Shown here: positions 17,613-27,407 of the stretch, one piece after another
Position numbering within the stretch: position 1 is the first letter of the stretch
How the letters are laid out: each line of letters starts with the position of its first letter
Source: Vulcanisaeta sp. JCM 14467
GTDB taxonomy: Archaea; Thermoproteota; Thermoprotei; Thermoproteales; Thermocladiaceae
NCBI RefSeq assembly: GCF_001316245.1
Contig: NZ_BBDM01000019.1
Coordinates: forward strand, 1-47,253
DNA length: 47,253 nt
Reading direction: 5' to 3'
Made by a program: the position numbers and the translations under genes
The notes under the pieces: generated by a model
What the model saw: the letters and a program-made list of their open reading frames with translations, nothing else
Told to the model about the DNA's origin: nothing
Database searches by the model: none

Positions 17613-18599
17613 ATGGTGTATGTGGGGGTCGACGTTGGCGCAACGTACATAAGGGTTGGGCTTGTGAGTGAGGATGGGAGTATAATCAATAAGGTCAAGA
17701 CGAGACAGCCAATGAGTGGTGATGAGAATACCGTGGCCAACGTAATAATAAAGTCCATAAGAGATTTAACAGGTGGAGGTAATATCGATGGTATAGGTAT
17801 TGGTTCCATAGGCCCACTGGACCTCAGGGAGGGCATCGTCCCATGGGCGCCAAACGCGCCGATCAAGAGGTTTAAACTCGTGGAGCCAATAATTAGGGAA
17901 TTCAGGGTACCCGTTGTACTGGGCAATGACGCAATGGCAGCCGTATGGGGCGAGTACCTATTCGGGGTTGGCAGGAGCGTTAATAACCTAGTCTACATAA
18001 CCTTTAGCACTGGGATTGGCGCGGGGGTAATCGTTGATGGGCACCTACTCGTTGGTAAAGACGGTAATGCCCACGAGGTAGGACACATGGTAGTTGACGT
18101 AAACTCAGAAATCCAATGTGGCTGCGGTGGTTACGGCCATTGGGAGGCCCTTGGGTCAGGGGCTAACGTGCCGAGGATCATTAGAGAATTCGTTAAGGGT
18201 AAGTCGTACAGGTCGAGGCTGTACGATAGGCTTGTCAGGGGTGAGTACGTGAGTACTGAGGAGGTGTTTCAAGCCTATTACGAGGGTGATGAGCTTGCCA
18301 GGGACTTCATAGACAATTACCTGATGAGGGTTCACGCTGCTGGTCTGGCAAATGTTATGAACGCCTACGACCCAGAATTAGTGGTATTGGGCGGCTCAAT
18401 GGCTCTGAATAACGTGGATCTGTTTAGAAGGGGAATTGAAAAATACCTAAAGAAATACTTAGCAGTTAAGCCAGCACGTATAGAATTCACCAGGTTTGGC
18501 GATGACATAGGCATCCTAGGCGCGGCGGCGTTAGCCATAAAGGTGCCGGAGTCACTAAAGACTTACGTGGAGCAATACAGCAGGAAGTACCTAGGCTAA
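17613..18599 (+). CDS. ROK-family glucokinase/hexokinase
   Basis: ATP-dependent sugar kinase of the ROK family, 328 residues, placing glucose-type hexoses into glycolysis. The N-terminal phosphate loop is VGVDVGATYIRVGLV. The sugar-binding region is LGNDAMAAVWGEY, followed by HEVGHMVV and the ROK zinc motif CGCGGYGHWEALGSG. The C-terminal adenosine loop is ELVVLGGSMAL. ATG at 17613 has ACTTAAAAG about 28 nt upstream. The Thermoproteus tenax hexokinase, as I recall it, belongs to this group. Together with gapN in this window it fits a modified Embden-Meyerhof pathway. Confidence 0.85.
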   Translation: MVYVGVDVGATYIRVGLVSEDGSIINKVKTRQPMSGDENTVANVIIKSIRDLTGGGNIDGIGIGSIGPLDLREGIVPWAPNAPIKRFKLVEPIIREFRVPVVLGNDAMAAVWGEYLFGVGRSVNNLVYITFSTGIGAGVIVDGHLLVGKDGNAHEVGHMVVDVNSEIQCGCGGYGHWEALGSGANVPRIIREFVKGKSYRSRLYDRLVRGEYVSTEEVFQAYYEGDELARDFIDNYLMRVHAAGLANVMNAYDPELVVLGGSMALNNVDLFRRGIEKYLKKYLAVKPARIEFTRFGDDIGILGAAALAIKVPESLKTYVEQYSRKYLG

Positions 18600-18612
18600 G
18601 TTATTAAAAGTC

Positions 18613-19932
18613 GTGGATCCCCACACACCTGTGGTTGATGTAGTAATAATAGGCGCAGGGCATAACGGCCTAGTCGCAAGCATAGTCCTGGCTAAAGCCG
18701 GCCTCGACGTGCTGGTTCTCGACCACGTAACCTGGCCAGGCGGCTTAGCCGGCTACCACGTGATCGGCGGCGTCGAGGTACCCATAGGAGCCTACGTACT
18801 CGGCCTAATACCCAACGACCTAATGAACGAGTTGGGGATAAGCATTGAGCGTTACAAGCCCGAACCCATCGCGGTTTATGTTAAGGATGGTGAATTAGTC
18901 AGGTGGTGGAGGAGTCTTGAGGATAGGGTTAGGGAATTCAACAGGTGGGGCCTGGGTGACAACCTAATGGCCATGTGGAATAAAATCACGGAATTCCACA
19001 AGGCACTGCGTAAATACCTATACAGGCTCAACCCACCTAGCAAGGAGGAACTACTCAATGATCCGGTGCTTGGCGAGTTCATTAGGTTGAAGGGTTGGCA
19101 GTTCCTAAGTCAGTATTTACCCCGCGATTTCTGGAATATGTACATATTCGAGCCCTACCTGGACCAACCAGCCTTCATGGTCGGCTACTACAACCCAGAC
19201 ACTGACTGGTGGTTCCCTGCGAAGAATGGCGAGGTTGGTATGCAGGTCTTTGCCCGCGAATTATATAATGCCGCCCTGAGGGCTGGTGCTAGGGTTGTCC
19301 TTGGCCTTGGCGTTAGGAAGATAGTCGTTGAGGGTGGTAGGGTTAGGGGTGTGGTTACTGATGATGGTAGGGTTATCGAGGCTAGGGCAGTCCTTTCCAC
19401 GGCTAGTCCGGTGAATACCTTGTTGGATCTGGTTGGTGAGGAGTACTTCGATAGGTCTGTGATTGATAGGTTGAGGGGTGTGCCGTTGGGTGGTGCGTCT
19501 AGGTTTGTTATTGTTAGTAATGGACCGATTAGGTTGAGGGGTGAGTTGGATAATTATAGGGATTCAATCCTTCAATTACCCTTTGGGGAAACCGTTGTTC
19601 ACAATAATTACTTAATAGTTACGGGGTTGCCCACGAGGGATGAGCTTAACGAGTACGTGGACCTGGATTGGGCTGAGGTGAAGGCCTTTGAGTTAATAAC
19701 GCCGAGGGATTACGAGGCGATCTTCAGGTTGGCTGGTGGTAACCTTAATCACTTGCCAATGATTGAGGACTACATGTTCAGTAATAGGCCGGTGCCTGGC
19801 TGGGGGTACTCAACGCCTATAGCAGGGCTTTATATCGGTGGTGCTGGCACGTGGCCTGGTGGGCAGGTGACTGGTGTGCCTGGCTATAATGCGGCTAGGA
19901 GGGTGCTTAGTGATTGGGGTTTGTTGAGGTGA
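18613..19932 (+). CDS. FAD-dependent oxidoreductase, phytoene-dehydrogenase/PYROXD2-like
   Basis: 439-residue flavoprotein. The FAD-binding loop [22 protein letters not shown] is at residues 9-30, followed by the phytoene-desaturase-like [11 protein letters not shown]. The C-terminus has the second FAD signature, [22 protein letters not shown]. Family members desaturate or oxidise polyprenyl and other hydrophobic substrates; a role in menaquinone or lipid side-chain chemistry is possible, but the substrate cannot be read. GTG at 18613 follows the sugar kinase by 13 nt, so they may be co-transcribed. The 3' end overlaps the pth2 start by one base. Confidence 0.8.
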   Translation: MDPHTPVVDVVIIGAGHNGLVASIVLAKAGLDVLVLDHVTWPGGLAGYHVIGGVEVPIGAYVLGLIPNDLMNELGISIERYKPEPIAVYVKDGELVRWWRSLEDRVREFNRWGLGDNLMAMWNKITEFHKALRKYLYRLNPPSKEELLNDPVLGEFIRLKGWQFLSQYLPRDFWNMYIFEPYLDQPAFMVGYYNPDTDWWFPAKNGEVGMQVFARELYNAALRAGARVVLGLGVRKIVVEGGRVRGVVTDDGRVIEARAVLSTASPVNTLLDLVGEEYFDRSVIDRLRGVPLGGASRFVIVSNGPIRLRGELDNYRDSILQLPFGETVVHNNYLIVTGLPTRDELNEYVDLDWAEVKAFELITPRDYEAIFRLAGGNLNHLPMIEDYMFSNRPVPGWGYSTPIAGLYIGGAGTWPGGQVTGVPGYNAARRVLSDWGLLR

Positions 19933-20303
19933 TGGTTGTGTATAAGCAGGTTATTGTTGTTAGGGCTGATTTGGGGATGTCCTGTGGTAAGACCGCGGCT
20001 CAGGTGGCTCATGGGGCTGTGGGTGCCGTGCTTAGGGTGCTTGAGGAGGGTAGGAGGGAGTGGCTTGAGTGGTTTAGGGCTTGGGAGTCCTCTGGGCAGA
20101 AGAAGGTTGTTTTGGTGGTTGATTCGCTGGATGAGTTGGTTAGGCTTAGGGATAAGGCTGAGAGGTTGGGTTTGCCCACGTTCCTTGTTGAGGATGCGGG
20201 GCTTACTGAGTTGCCGCCTGGCACTGTGACGGTGTTGGCGATAGGTCCTGGGCCTGAGGATTTAGTTAATAAGGTTACTGGTTCGTTAAGGTTGCTAAGG
20301 TGA
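19932..20303 (+). CDS. pth2: Peptidyl-tRNA hydrolase, archaeal/eukaryotic type (Pth2)
   Basis: Releases tRNA from stalled peptidyl-tRNA. 123 residues with the conserved-type [20 protein letters not shown] start, QVAHGAVGA helix, [11 protein letters not shown] strand, [20 protein letters not shown] and a short C-terminal segment. ATG at 19932 shares its A with the stop of the preceding oxidoreductase (TGATG overlap). An upstream in-frame extension would lie inside that gene and is not family-like. Tight coupling suggests an operon with the oxidoreductase and the following methyltransferase. Confidence 0.9.
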   Translation: MVVYKQVIVVRADLGMSCGKTAAQVAHGAVGAVLRVLEEGRREWLEWFRAWESSGQKKVVLVVDSLDELVRLRDKAERLGLPTFLVEDAGLTELPPGTVTVLAIGPGPEDLVNKVTGSLRLLR

Positions 20304-20307
20304 TTGT

Positions 20308-21008
20308 GTGAGTTTACCTCGATTCTTTAAGGATGTGATGAATAAGGTGTTTGCGTATTCAAATTATGAATTGGTGAATACCGTGATTACGCTATTCCAA
20401 TTAAGGAAGCTTAGGTACTGGGCTTTTCGGGAAATAATCTCCTCAATAGGTGATTGCAGCGGCTACCTACTTGACCTTGGCGCTGGTGATGGTTCGATGA
20501 CCAGGTTCGTAATACGTAACGGCCTTAGACGTAGGCCCATAATACTTCTTGACCCGGCGATTAACGGCCTTAAGTCGCTGGTGACCTATGCCCTGGGTTG
20601 GTTGATAGGGTTGTTGGTGTTGGTGAATACGTACCACTTAGGTCTGGGTCTATATGCACCGTGTACACATCATTCGCGCTTAGGCAGTTCAATGATAAAC
20701 CGCTCGCCCTGCTTGAGGTGCGTAGGATCCTCAGGAGGGGTGGGTCGTTCATAGTCCTTGAGTTTTGGAGACCTGATAACCCGCTGGCCCACGCGATTTT
20801 ACTGTTCTATTTAGTATTTGTTCTACCGTTACTGGTTTCCATCGTGGCGCCGAGGGAGGTTTGGGATTATGCGACCATGAGGATTACGGTTAGGAATATT
20901 GGAGATATTTCGTGGTTGAAGGAATTAATTAAGGACTTAGTTGGTAATGTAGTTTCTTACCGAACATACCTGGGTATATTCCTATTGGTAAGGGCCATTA
21001 AGGCTTAA
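20308..21008 (+). CDS. Class I SAM-dependent methyltransferase, UbiE-like (one apparent frameshift)
   Basis: 233 residues after adding one G at about 20580, which turns SLVTYA into SLGDLCPGLVDRVVGV and restores the domain. Motif I is LLDLGAGDGSMTRFV (about residue 51). The post-motif acidic residue is in ILLDPA, then TSFALRQF and LEVRRILRRGGSFIVLEFWRP, typical of the UbiE/COQ5 group that methylates quinone rings. A hydrophobic stretch (ILLFYLVFVLPLLVSIV) suggests membrane proximity. With the adjacent FAD oxidoreductase, a menaquinone-modification role is a reasonable inference but unproved. GTG at 20308 lies 4 nt after pth2. Confidence 0.75.
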
Positions 21009-22785
21009 TCATGAAGGAATTATCTTAAGCCTGGCCAATGTATCCTGCCTGGGCTTACCAACTTCATCGTAGCCCCTTAATTCGTAGTACTTCCTAACCA
21101 TGAATGACCACTCCTCCTCAGTGACTATGTACTGCTTGCCCTCATACTCCACGGGCTCCCTTAACCACCTCGGCGGTAACCTGTCCTGCTCGATGGTAGT
21201 TCCATTCATGTACCTATGAATCACGATAATCCTCTGCGCGGTCTCTCTCAATTCATCAATTGTATAGTTGAATCCAGTTACGGCATTAAGTACGTCCCTA
21301 ATCACCTCCACGTGTACATCGCCCTACCAAACTTGCAGAGGAGCATTGAGTCGTATAGGGCGTTCCTCTCCTCAATATCCATCACAGCCCTAACCTTCTC
21401 CTCCCCAGTGGCAAACCTACCACCACCCTGCCCAGCAATATCAACGGCGTAGGCACTAGACCACAGGTGATCGGCACCCCTCTCGGAAATGGCATTATTG
21501 AGTATCATGCCCTTGAGTGTCCTGGGGTCGTAACCTGCTGGTTCGAGGCCCTTAACATGGATTGCCAGGTCTTGTACGCCGAGTCTCTCGGCGATGGTCT
21601 TCGTACCCAATGCCGCCAGCTCACCGAGCCCACGCCTATAGGCGGTGTCGATTATTAATTGCCTAATGCCCTCATAATCACCCCACCTTGGCGCGCCCTT
21701 AATAATACCCTTCTCGCCGAGGTATGTTAGGAAGGCTATGGTGTTGCCCAGGCTTATTGTGTCGAAGCCAAGCCTATCGGCGAGCTCGGCCAGGTCTATT
21801 AGCTTCTGTGGGTCGTGAACCCCCGTTAGACCTCCAAGGGCCATTACCGTTTCGTACTCAAGATCATACTCACCATTGCTTGACCTGACGACTTTATGGC
21901 AAGCCACTGGGCAGTATAGGCATGCGCCATTCTTAATGAAGTACCTGGGCTTCAGTACCTTCTCCCATGATATGTCCTCCCAATTGGGCATGACCACCCT
22001 GGTCCAATAAATCGATGGATAAAACCCCATGTTACAGCCAACATCTATTAGCCTTACCGTGCCGCCCTGCCTATACGGTATCATTCCTGGGTTAGTGACG
22101 GCCTGCCTGCCAAGGCTCCTAACCAGGTCCTGATACACCTTATCGTCAGCCACATCCACGGTCTTGCTAACCGGGATGAAGGTTATGGCCTTCACATTCT
22201 TACTACCCATCACAGCTCCGGCCCCAGTGCGGCCGAATTGCCTCCAGTCCTCATGGCCGATGCATGCGTAGGGCACTCTATTCTCGCCGGCGGGCCCGAT
22301 GGTTAAGACGGCGGAGTCCCTAAACTCCCTCTTAATTGCGTGCTCTGTCTCCACCGTGTCCAAGCCCCACAATTCCCTGGCATCCCTAATCTCGACCTTA
22401 CCATCACTAATGATTAGGTGGACAGGCCTTGGACTGATCCCGGTGATCACCACGCATCAACGCCCGCATACTTCATGTAGGCGCCCAGGGTTCCACCAAC
22501 GGTTGAGTAACTCCACCTATTCGTCAGTGGTGACTTGAATATTGCGGCAGCCCTGGTGGCTAGTGGTATCCTGGTACCGCCGAGGGGCCCGGTGGCTATT
22601 ATTAGTGGGTTTTCGGGACCGTACGGATCAACATTAGTGAGGTTTAGGTTTAAGTCGAAGATTATCTTGAGCCCCAAGCCCCTACCTCCTACGAAGAGCT
22701 TGGCGGTACTTTCATCAATCTTCTCAGACCTAACCTCATTGCGGTTTAAGTTAATCCATAGTATCTTACCTGCATAACCATGCAT
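21009..22785 (-). CDS. aor: Tungsten-containing aldehyde:ferredoxin oxidoreductase (two apparent frameshifts)
   Basis: Oxidises aldehydes to carboxylates with ferredoxin using a tungstopterin and one [4Fe-4S] cluster. 592 residues when joined. The N-terminus has ILWINLNRNEV and FVGGRGLGLKI. The cluster ligands CLYCPVACHKVV (C-x2-C-x3-C) are mid-protein, and the fourth ligand is in MLLCKFGR. Frames break at about 22451 (one G missing before VVITGISPRPVHL) and about 21313 (one C missing, AMYHVEVIRDVLNAV). ATG at 22785 is chosen for MHGYAGKILWINL. It is divergent from an enoyl-CoA hydratase. AOR is common in Thermoproteales, and the ModE-like regulator at 31.4 kb handles the related oxyanion. 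Confidence 0.85.
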
Positions 22786-22876
22786 GTTAATACTAGCACT
22801 TAACACTTGGATTAAAGGGCTTACTCGAACGTGTTAATACCAGTACTCAATTAAAATTGGCGCTTTATGAGTTGTT

Positions 22877-23656
22877 GTGGAGAGAGTTTACTCAGGCGTT
22901 GGTTGGTTGGTCAGGGTCAATAATGGTGTTGCCGAGGTTGTAATAAATAGGCCACCGCTAAACCTGATAACGCTTGAGATGAGGAGGGACTTGGGTAAAA
23001 TAATCAGTGAGTTGGAGCAGGATGGCAGTGTGAGGGTTGTGATTTTTGAGGGCAGTGGTGATAGGGCATTTAGCGCCGGTGGTGATGTTGCCGAGTTCCT
23101 AAGCACCACACCCAATGACTTAATTGATTGGGGTAGGACTATAGAGGCTGTGGAGAGCCTTAGTAAGCCGACAATAGCCCTCCTTAGGGGTTATGTACTT
23201 GGTGCAGGTACTGAGTTGGCGCTTGCCTGTGACATTAGGATTGGCACACCGGACGTGGAGATTGGGCTACCTGAGATTAGGCTTGGCATGGTACCAGCCA
23301 GTGGGGGTTTGACGAGGATTGCTAAGGCACTTGGACCACTCCGCGCCAGGTACTACCTACTCCTTGGCAGGAGAATAAAGGCGGAGGAGGCTTTGCAGTA
23401 TGGGTTGTTGCATGAGATTGTTGATTCGTCAAGGATTTACGATAGGGTTATGGAAATAGCCAGGGACTTGATGAGTCTCTCGCCGCTGGCTCTTAAGGCG
23501 TTGAAGGAGGCGATTAGGCTTATTCAGGACTCGCCGATGGAGGTTGGTTTTGACATTGAGAGGAAGACCTTCGCATTACTGCGTTATAGTCAGGACTTCC
23601 AGGAGGGTATTAGGGCATTTAAGGAGAAGAGACAGCCAAGGTTTCAGGGGCTTTAG
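22877..23656 (+). CDS. Enoyl-CoA hydratase/isomerase (crotonase family)
   Basis: 259-residue crotonase-fold enzyme. Oxyanion-hole segments are AFSAGGDVAEF and GYVLGAGTELALACDIRIG. Both catalytic glutamates of true hydratases are present (E in GTELALACD and E in GLPEIRLGMVPASGG), so hydration of 2-enoyl-CoA is likely. C-terminal helices carry SPLALKALKEAIRL. GTG at 22877 follows the short divergent promoter region shared with aor. No other beta-oxidation gene is adjacent. Confidence 0.85.
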   Translation: MERVYSGVGWLVRVNNGVAEVVINRPPLNLITLEMRRDLGKIISELEQDGSVRVVIFEGSGDRAFSAGGDVAEFLSTTPNDLIDWGRTIEAVESLSKPTIALLRGYVLGAGTELALACDIRIGTPDVEIGLPEIRLGMVPASGGLTRIAKALGPLRARYYLLLGRRIKAEEALQYGLLHEIVDSSRIYDRVMEIARDLMSLSPLALKALKEAIRLIQDSPMEVGFDIERKTFALLRYSQDFQEGIRAFKEKRQPRFQGL

Positions 23657-23697
23657 TGGCGAAAGATTATTAAACCGCAGGAACTCTACACTTTTAG

Positions 23698-23762
23698 TCA
23701 CCACACAGAGACCCGACGAGGCGGGCCGATGAAGGTCGTGGGTTACCCCGGCCATACCTTAT
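23698..23762 (+). ncRNA. Candidate small structured RNA upstream of rpl12
   Basis: Between the hydratase gene and a convergent small ORF lies a G+C-rich stretch in an A+T-rich gap. It has its own TATA-like ATTATTAAAC (23666-23675) placed about 26-30 nt before position 23700, followed by self-complementary segments. GGCCG (about 23724-23728) can pair with CGGCC (about 23749-23753) around an inner GGG-TTA-CCC hairpin, and GAC/GTC plus ACCC/GGGT pairs are alternatives. A T-rich run follows. It lacks clear C/D boxes or a tRNA cloverleaf. Weak candidate. Confidence 0.25.
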
Positions 23763-23764
23763 CT

Positions 23765-24034
23765 TTATAAATTGTCCTTAATTACGAGCTTTAAATTATC
23801 CGTGACCTCATAATTAACCCTTTTTACATCACCATTATTGATAATGTATATTTGCGGTATTCTTACTATGCCGTTGCTAATTCCATACTTAATAATTAAT
23901 TGAAGAGCGTTGGGATCATCATAATCCCTAATTTCACAGTTGATGCCCTCATTAATGAACTGTGAACATAGGGCATTTAATTGGTCCTTAAAGTGGTCCC
24001 ACTCTGCCGTTATTATGATTATCTTCTTCGGCAT
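23765..24034 (-). CDS. Small thioredoxin/glutaredoxin-fold-like protein, unknown function
   Basis: 89 residues. The pattern of strand (KKIIIITAEW), helix (FKDQLNALCSQFINEG), strand (CEIRDYD), helix, then RIPQIYIINNGDVKRV resembles a thioredoxin-like fold with a cis-proline strand (IPQIYIINNG). There is no CxxC at the expected place (TAEWDHF), so it would not be an ordinary redox enzyme. It is divergent from rpl12. Family not recognised. Confidence 0.5.
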   Translation of the reverse strand: MPKKIIIITAEWDHFKDQLNALCSQFINEGINCEIRDYDDPNALQLIIKYGISNGIVRIPQIYIINNGDVKRVNYEVTDNLKLVIKDNL

Positions 24035-24096
24035 TTATGGCCTATTGAATTAAGTAATGTTTTTAAAGCGGTTCTCAATTGTCATGTCGAGGAGGT

Positions 24097-24438
24097 ATGG
24101 AGTACGTATATGCAGCATTACTGTTGCACTACGGTAAACAACCCATTAATGAGGAGAATGTAGCCAAGGTTCTCCAGGCAGCTGGGATACAGGTTGATGA
24201 GGTTAGGGTTAAGGCACTGGTTGCTGCCTTGAAGGAGGTTAATATTGATGAGGCTATAAAGACTGCCGTGGCGATGCCCGTAGCTGCTGCTCCAGCTGCC
24301 ACTGCCCAGGCAGGTGGTGCTGCGGCTGGTGGTGAGCAGAAGGCTGAGGCTAAGGCGGAGGAGAAGAAGGCTGAGGAGAAGAAGGAGGGTCCGAGCGAGG
24401 AGGAGATTGCGGCTGGTCTTGCGAGTCTCTTTGGCTAG
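24097..24438 (+). CDS. rpl12: Ribosomal protein L12/P1 (stalk protein)
   Basis: Acidic ribosomal stalk protein of archaea. 113 residues beginning [20 protein letters not shown], with the dimerisation domain followed by an Ala/Gly-rich hinge (about residues 64-86), a charged [15 protein letters not shown] tail, and the end [15 protein letters not shown] at 24097 is fixed by the family N-terminus. A purine-rich GAGGAGGT directly abuts it but is too close for ordinary Shine-Dalgarno use. TATA-like TTTTTAAA lies about 34 nt upstream. L10 and L1 genes, usual neighbours, are absent: the flanking genes are a small ORF and a membrane protein. Confidence 0.9.
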   Translation: MEYVYAALLLHYGKQPINEENVAKVLQAAGIQVDEVRVKALVAALKEVNIDEAIKTAVAMPVAAAPAATAQAGGAAAGGEQKAEAKAEEKKAEEKKEGPSEEEIAAGLASLFG

Positions 24439-24455
24439 GTTCTTTGTTTAAATTT

Positions 24456-25349
24456 TCAATTTCGTTTAAAATCACCGGTGCTACCCTCCTCAATCTTAAA
24501 TAAATTCTTCATGGCCCTATCCCACAGGTCTCTTGGTGACTTGTGGTAAATCCTTATCTTAGTGTATGGAAGCCCAGTTAGTGGTCTCGAGAGTTGGAAT
24601 TCTACGAACCTCCTCTTCTCGTTAATCACGACTTGCTTAACGAGTATTGGTGACTTGAGTAGGTACATGCCATCAATGAGCATTGCGTCTCTGAAGATTA
24701 TTAGCTCCTTCGTGACCGTGTATGGGTAATCAGTTATCTGCACGTTGGTTGTCATGAAGGGCATTCTCATGATCCTGAAAATCACGTACATGAGGATGAA
24801 GAATACGCCGAAGTAAATGAGGTAGTCAATGAAGTATGCATAGAATAGGTTTGCCTCCTGGATTGTTGGTGTGAACCAGGGCTTTAGGTAATAGCCTATG
24901 TTTGTCGAGTTTGATATGTACTTAGCTAATGTTATGAATGGTCCAGAAAGTACGTAAGTATACAGCAGGAGTAGTCCTATTAAAACCACCATTAGTATTA
25001 TTAAGTTCTTCATTTGGGACTTAACGAACCTATTCATCTCCTGTACATACTCAGGGTCCTTCTCCATGGCCTTCATGAAATCATCACGCGTTAACTTCTC
25101 AACGGCGCCCGACTTCGTCGACTTCATGTATTCCTCAATCTCCCTAAACCTAACCCTAGTGCTCCTAATGCCTATTGCAATGACTATGCCAAAGAATATC
25201 ACTAAATAGGCAATCACTATTATCCACGTTACGAAAGTCTCATGGGCCACATTACCCCAGGCACCGACTATGGCGAAGGCTAGGACAAACGCTATTGGCC
25301 ATGCATACCTAAGCGCCTTATTCCAGGTACTACCCTGCTGTGGGTACAT
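24456..25349 (-). CDS. Polytopic membrane protein, possibly DUF2208 family
   Basis: 297 residues. Two N-terminal helices (about 14-32 and 38-60) are followed by a charged cytosolic helical region (FREIEEYMKSTKSG, DDFMKAMEKDPEYVQEMNRF), two further helices (about 114-135 and 170-200), and a C-terminal cytosolic beta-rich domain of about 90 residues (ELIIFRDAMLIDG to MKNLFKIEEG). The layout fits a crenarchaeal membrane family I recall as DUF2208, but I cannot confirm it. Function unknown. Confidence 0.65.
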   Translation of the reverse strand: MYPQQGSTWNKALRYAWPIAFVLAFAIVGAWGNVAHETFVTWIIVIAYLVIFFGIVIAIGIRSTRVRFREIEEYMKSTKSGAVEKLTRDDFMKAMEKDPEYVQEMNRFVKSQMKNLIILMVVLIGLLLLYTYVLSGPFITLAKYISNSTNIGYYLKPWFTPTIQEANLFYAYFIDYLIYFGVFFILMYVIFRIMRMPFMTTNVQITDYPYTVTKELIIFRDAMLIDGMYLLKSPILVKQVVINEKRRFVEFQLSRPLTGLPYTKIRIYHKSPRDLWDRAMKNLFKIEEGSTGDFKRN

Positions 25350-25441
25350 TTCGAGATCTCTAGAAGTTTTAATGCCATTTAAAACTTACCGAATATGGCG
25401 GGGTGTGAGAAAAGATTTATTTCCTATATAGGTGTTGCCTA

Positions 25442-26158
25442 GTGGAAATGAATGCTAGTAATGAATTGGTAATTAATGTGATTTGCGATAATGAGGTGAA
25501 GGCGCCCAATGTGGAGGGGGATAATTCCATATCACTACTTATTAATAACGAGTTAATGATTGATACTTGCTCAAGCACTGGTAAGTTAATTGGTAATAGT
25601 AGGGCATTGGGCATTAATGTTAGGCCTAAATTGCTCGTTATAACGACGCCGGTTAATCATCATTGGGGTGGCATTGATGCTGTTAGCGGTTTATCGGCGG
25701 TGGCGATGCCTGTTGATAATACGATGCAGGGTTTTGAGCTTAGGGGTAAGCTTGAGGAACTTGGCATTGACGTTATCGAGGTTAGTGGTAGGGAGAGGGT
25801 TAGGCTTGGTTTTGGTACTGTGGAGTTGATTAGGGTTGGTAATAAGAGGGTTGGTGAGTTACTCGTTTATATTCCGAGCCATAGGTTGTTAATTAGTGGT
25901 TGTGGGTTGAACCTATGGCTTATCAATGATGATGAATTAACGAGGTTCTTCAGGGAATTGGGCGTTAAGTACTTCGTGGGTGGTTTGGGGGCAACATCAA
26001 TAAGTGAGTATCAGGGTGCATTATTGAGAGATGTTATTAGGGGCTTAGGCGGTGTTTATCCACTTCACGGTACTGGCCCTAGGCTTAGGAGGGAATTGGT
26101 GAGTAATTATAGGAATGCTCATGATGTTGGTACAGGCTCGGTGCTGAGGTTTGGGTGA
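25442..26158 (+). CDS. Degenerate metallo-beta-lactamase-fold protein (COG1237-like)
   Basis: 238 residues. The strand/helix order and phrases such as VICDNEV, ISLLINNELMIDTCSS, IGNSRALGIN and a late PLHGTGPRLRREL match the MBL-fold group related to dihydropterin-aminobenzene phosphate synthases. The metal motif SHxHxDHxGG is reduced to TTPVNHHWGGID, losing the first histidine and the aspartate, and a cysteine (SGCGLN) replaces the usual SGCSH context. It may bind metal differently or be inactive. Start is GTG at 25442 or the in-frame ATG at 25448. The stop overlaps the start of the S2P gene by one base, so they form an operon. Confidence 0.6.
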   Translation: MEMNASNELVINVICDNEVKAPNVEGDNSISLLINNELMIDTCSSTGKLIGNSRALGINVRPKLLVITTPVNHHWGGIDAVSGLSAVAMPVDNTMQGFELRGKLEELGIDVIEVSGRERVRLGFGTVELIRVGNKRVGELLVYIPSHRLLISGCGLNLWLINDDELTRFFRELGVKYFVGGLGATSISEYQGALLRDVIRGLGGVYPLHGTGPRLRRELVSNYRNAHDVGTGSVLRFG

Positions 26159-27400
26159 TGGATGTGCAATACCTTGGCTTAATAATAGTCATTGCCGCTT
26201 GGTTCACGCTCGTTGGTATAATATACCTACTTAGGTACCTGGGCTTCGATGTGCCCGTGCGGGTTTACTACGGGGTATTCATTATGCTTAGGGATGAGGA
26301 ATTGGTTAAGGAGGTAATTGCACCACTTGGGAACTTATTGCGCAGGGTACCGGGTTGGTTGATCATATTGTTGACTGTGGGGCTCTTCTCAGTATCCATG
26401 TTCGTGATTGTTCCAATACCACTGGCGATAATGAGCATAAACGCCTGGGGCCTACCATCAATGCTCTACCTAATGTTCAAGAACCTAGTGCTGATGGTAA
26501 TAGCCGTAACACATAGGCTAAGCCCCATGGAGACCGTGGAGAGAGGATTCACACCACTGGCGCCGTTGATCCCGGGGGTCACGGTGTCGTTATATACGTT
26601 CCTCTATATAATAGTGGCCATTGGAATTGGAATACTACTGCATGAGCTCGCTCACGGAGCCGTATCCTCTAGGTATGGGATAAGGATAAAATCCGGTGGA
26701 GCCTTCGCCCTACTCTTCCTAGCCTTTGGCGGCTTCGTTGAGATTGATGAGGAAGAATTGAGGAATAGGGGCTTGCTCGTTAGGCTCGCTGTATACTCAA
26801 GTGGGGTCTTCATGAACATAGTCCTCGCCTACATAGCAGTGGCCCTTGTAGAGCTTGCGCTATTAAGTCCATCATTGACGCAAAGCCTTTTAGGAACCAC
26901 GGTAGTCTACGTGGCCAACTCCACGGATATAGCCCTTAAGAACGGCTACGTAATAACGGCAGTTAATAACCAACCAATTGCCAGCATATACTCATTAATA
27001 TCAATACTAAGCTCAGCCAACTCAAGCAATGTCACACTAACCGTGTTTAACCCAGCAGATGGTGCTGTACTCCACGAAGTTCTAAGTACGAGGAATTTAA
27101 CAATGGCGTTACTCGGCTATTCAGCTGTACATAAGCCCGTGGGGTATAGTCGTTGAGAGTAGGTCATTTTATAACCTAATGTTCTGGATTTACACGCTAA
27201 ACCTAACCCTAGCCTTACTTAATGCCTTCCCAGCATACCCGCTTGATGGTGGTCAATTCCTTGAGGCACTGCTCACGAAGGTGATTAGGGACCAGGCACT
27301 GAGGAGTAAGGTCATGGTAGCGGTATCGATAGTTTTATGGTCGCTTATTGGCTTAACACTATACTACACGTTAGTAACAGGTCTATATAGGCTGATTTAG
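26158..27400 (+). CDS. Site-2 protease (M50 family) with PDZ domain, one apparent frameshift
   Basis: Intramembrane metalloprotease, about 413 residues. The zinc motif HELAH lies at about residue 161 in a membrane helix. A PDZ-like domain follows (VVYVANSTDIALKNGYVITAVNN). The second metal motif LNAFPAYPLDGGQFLEAL lies in the last third, and several hydrophobic helices flank these. The frame breaks at about 27142-27145: removing one G from GGGG gives KPVGIVVESRSFYNLMFWIYT. ATG at 26158 overlaps the preceding stop by one base. S2P enzymes cleave membrane-anchored regulators or signal peptides; the substrate is unknown. Confidence 0.85.
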
Positions 27401-27407
27401 GGAGTGC

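Noticed and set aside
17564..17926. Long minus-strand open frame over the sugar kinase start
   Set aside because: It is a shadow of the ROK kinase, lacks a promoter of its own and has low-complexity text.
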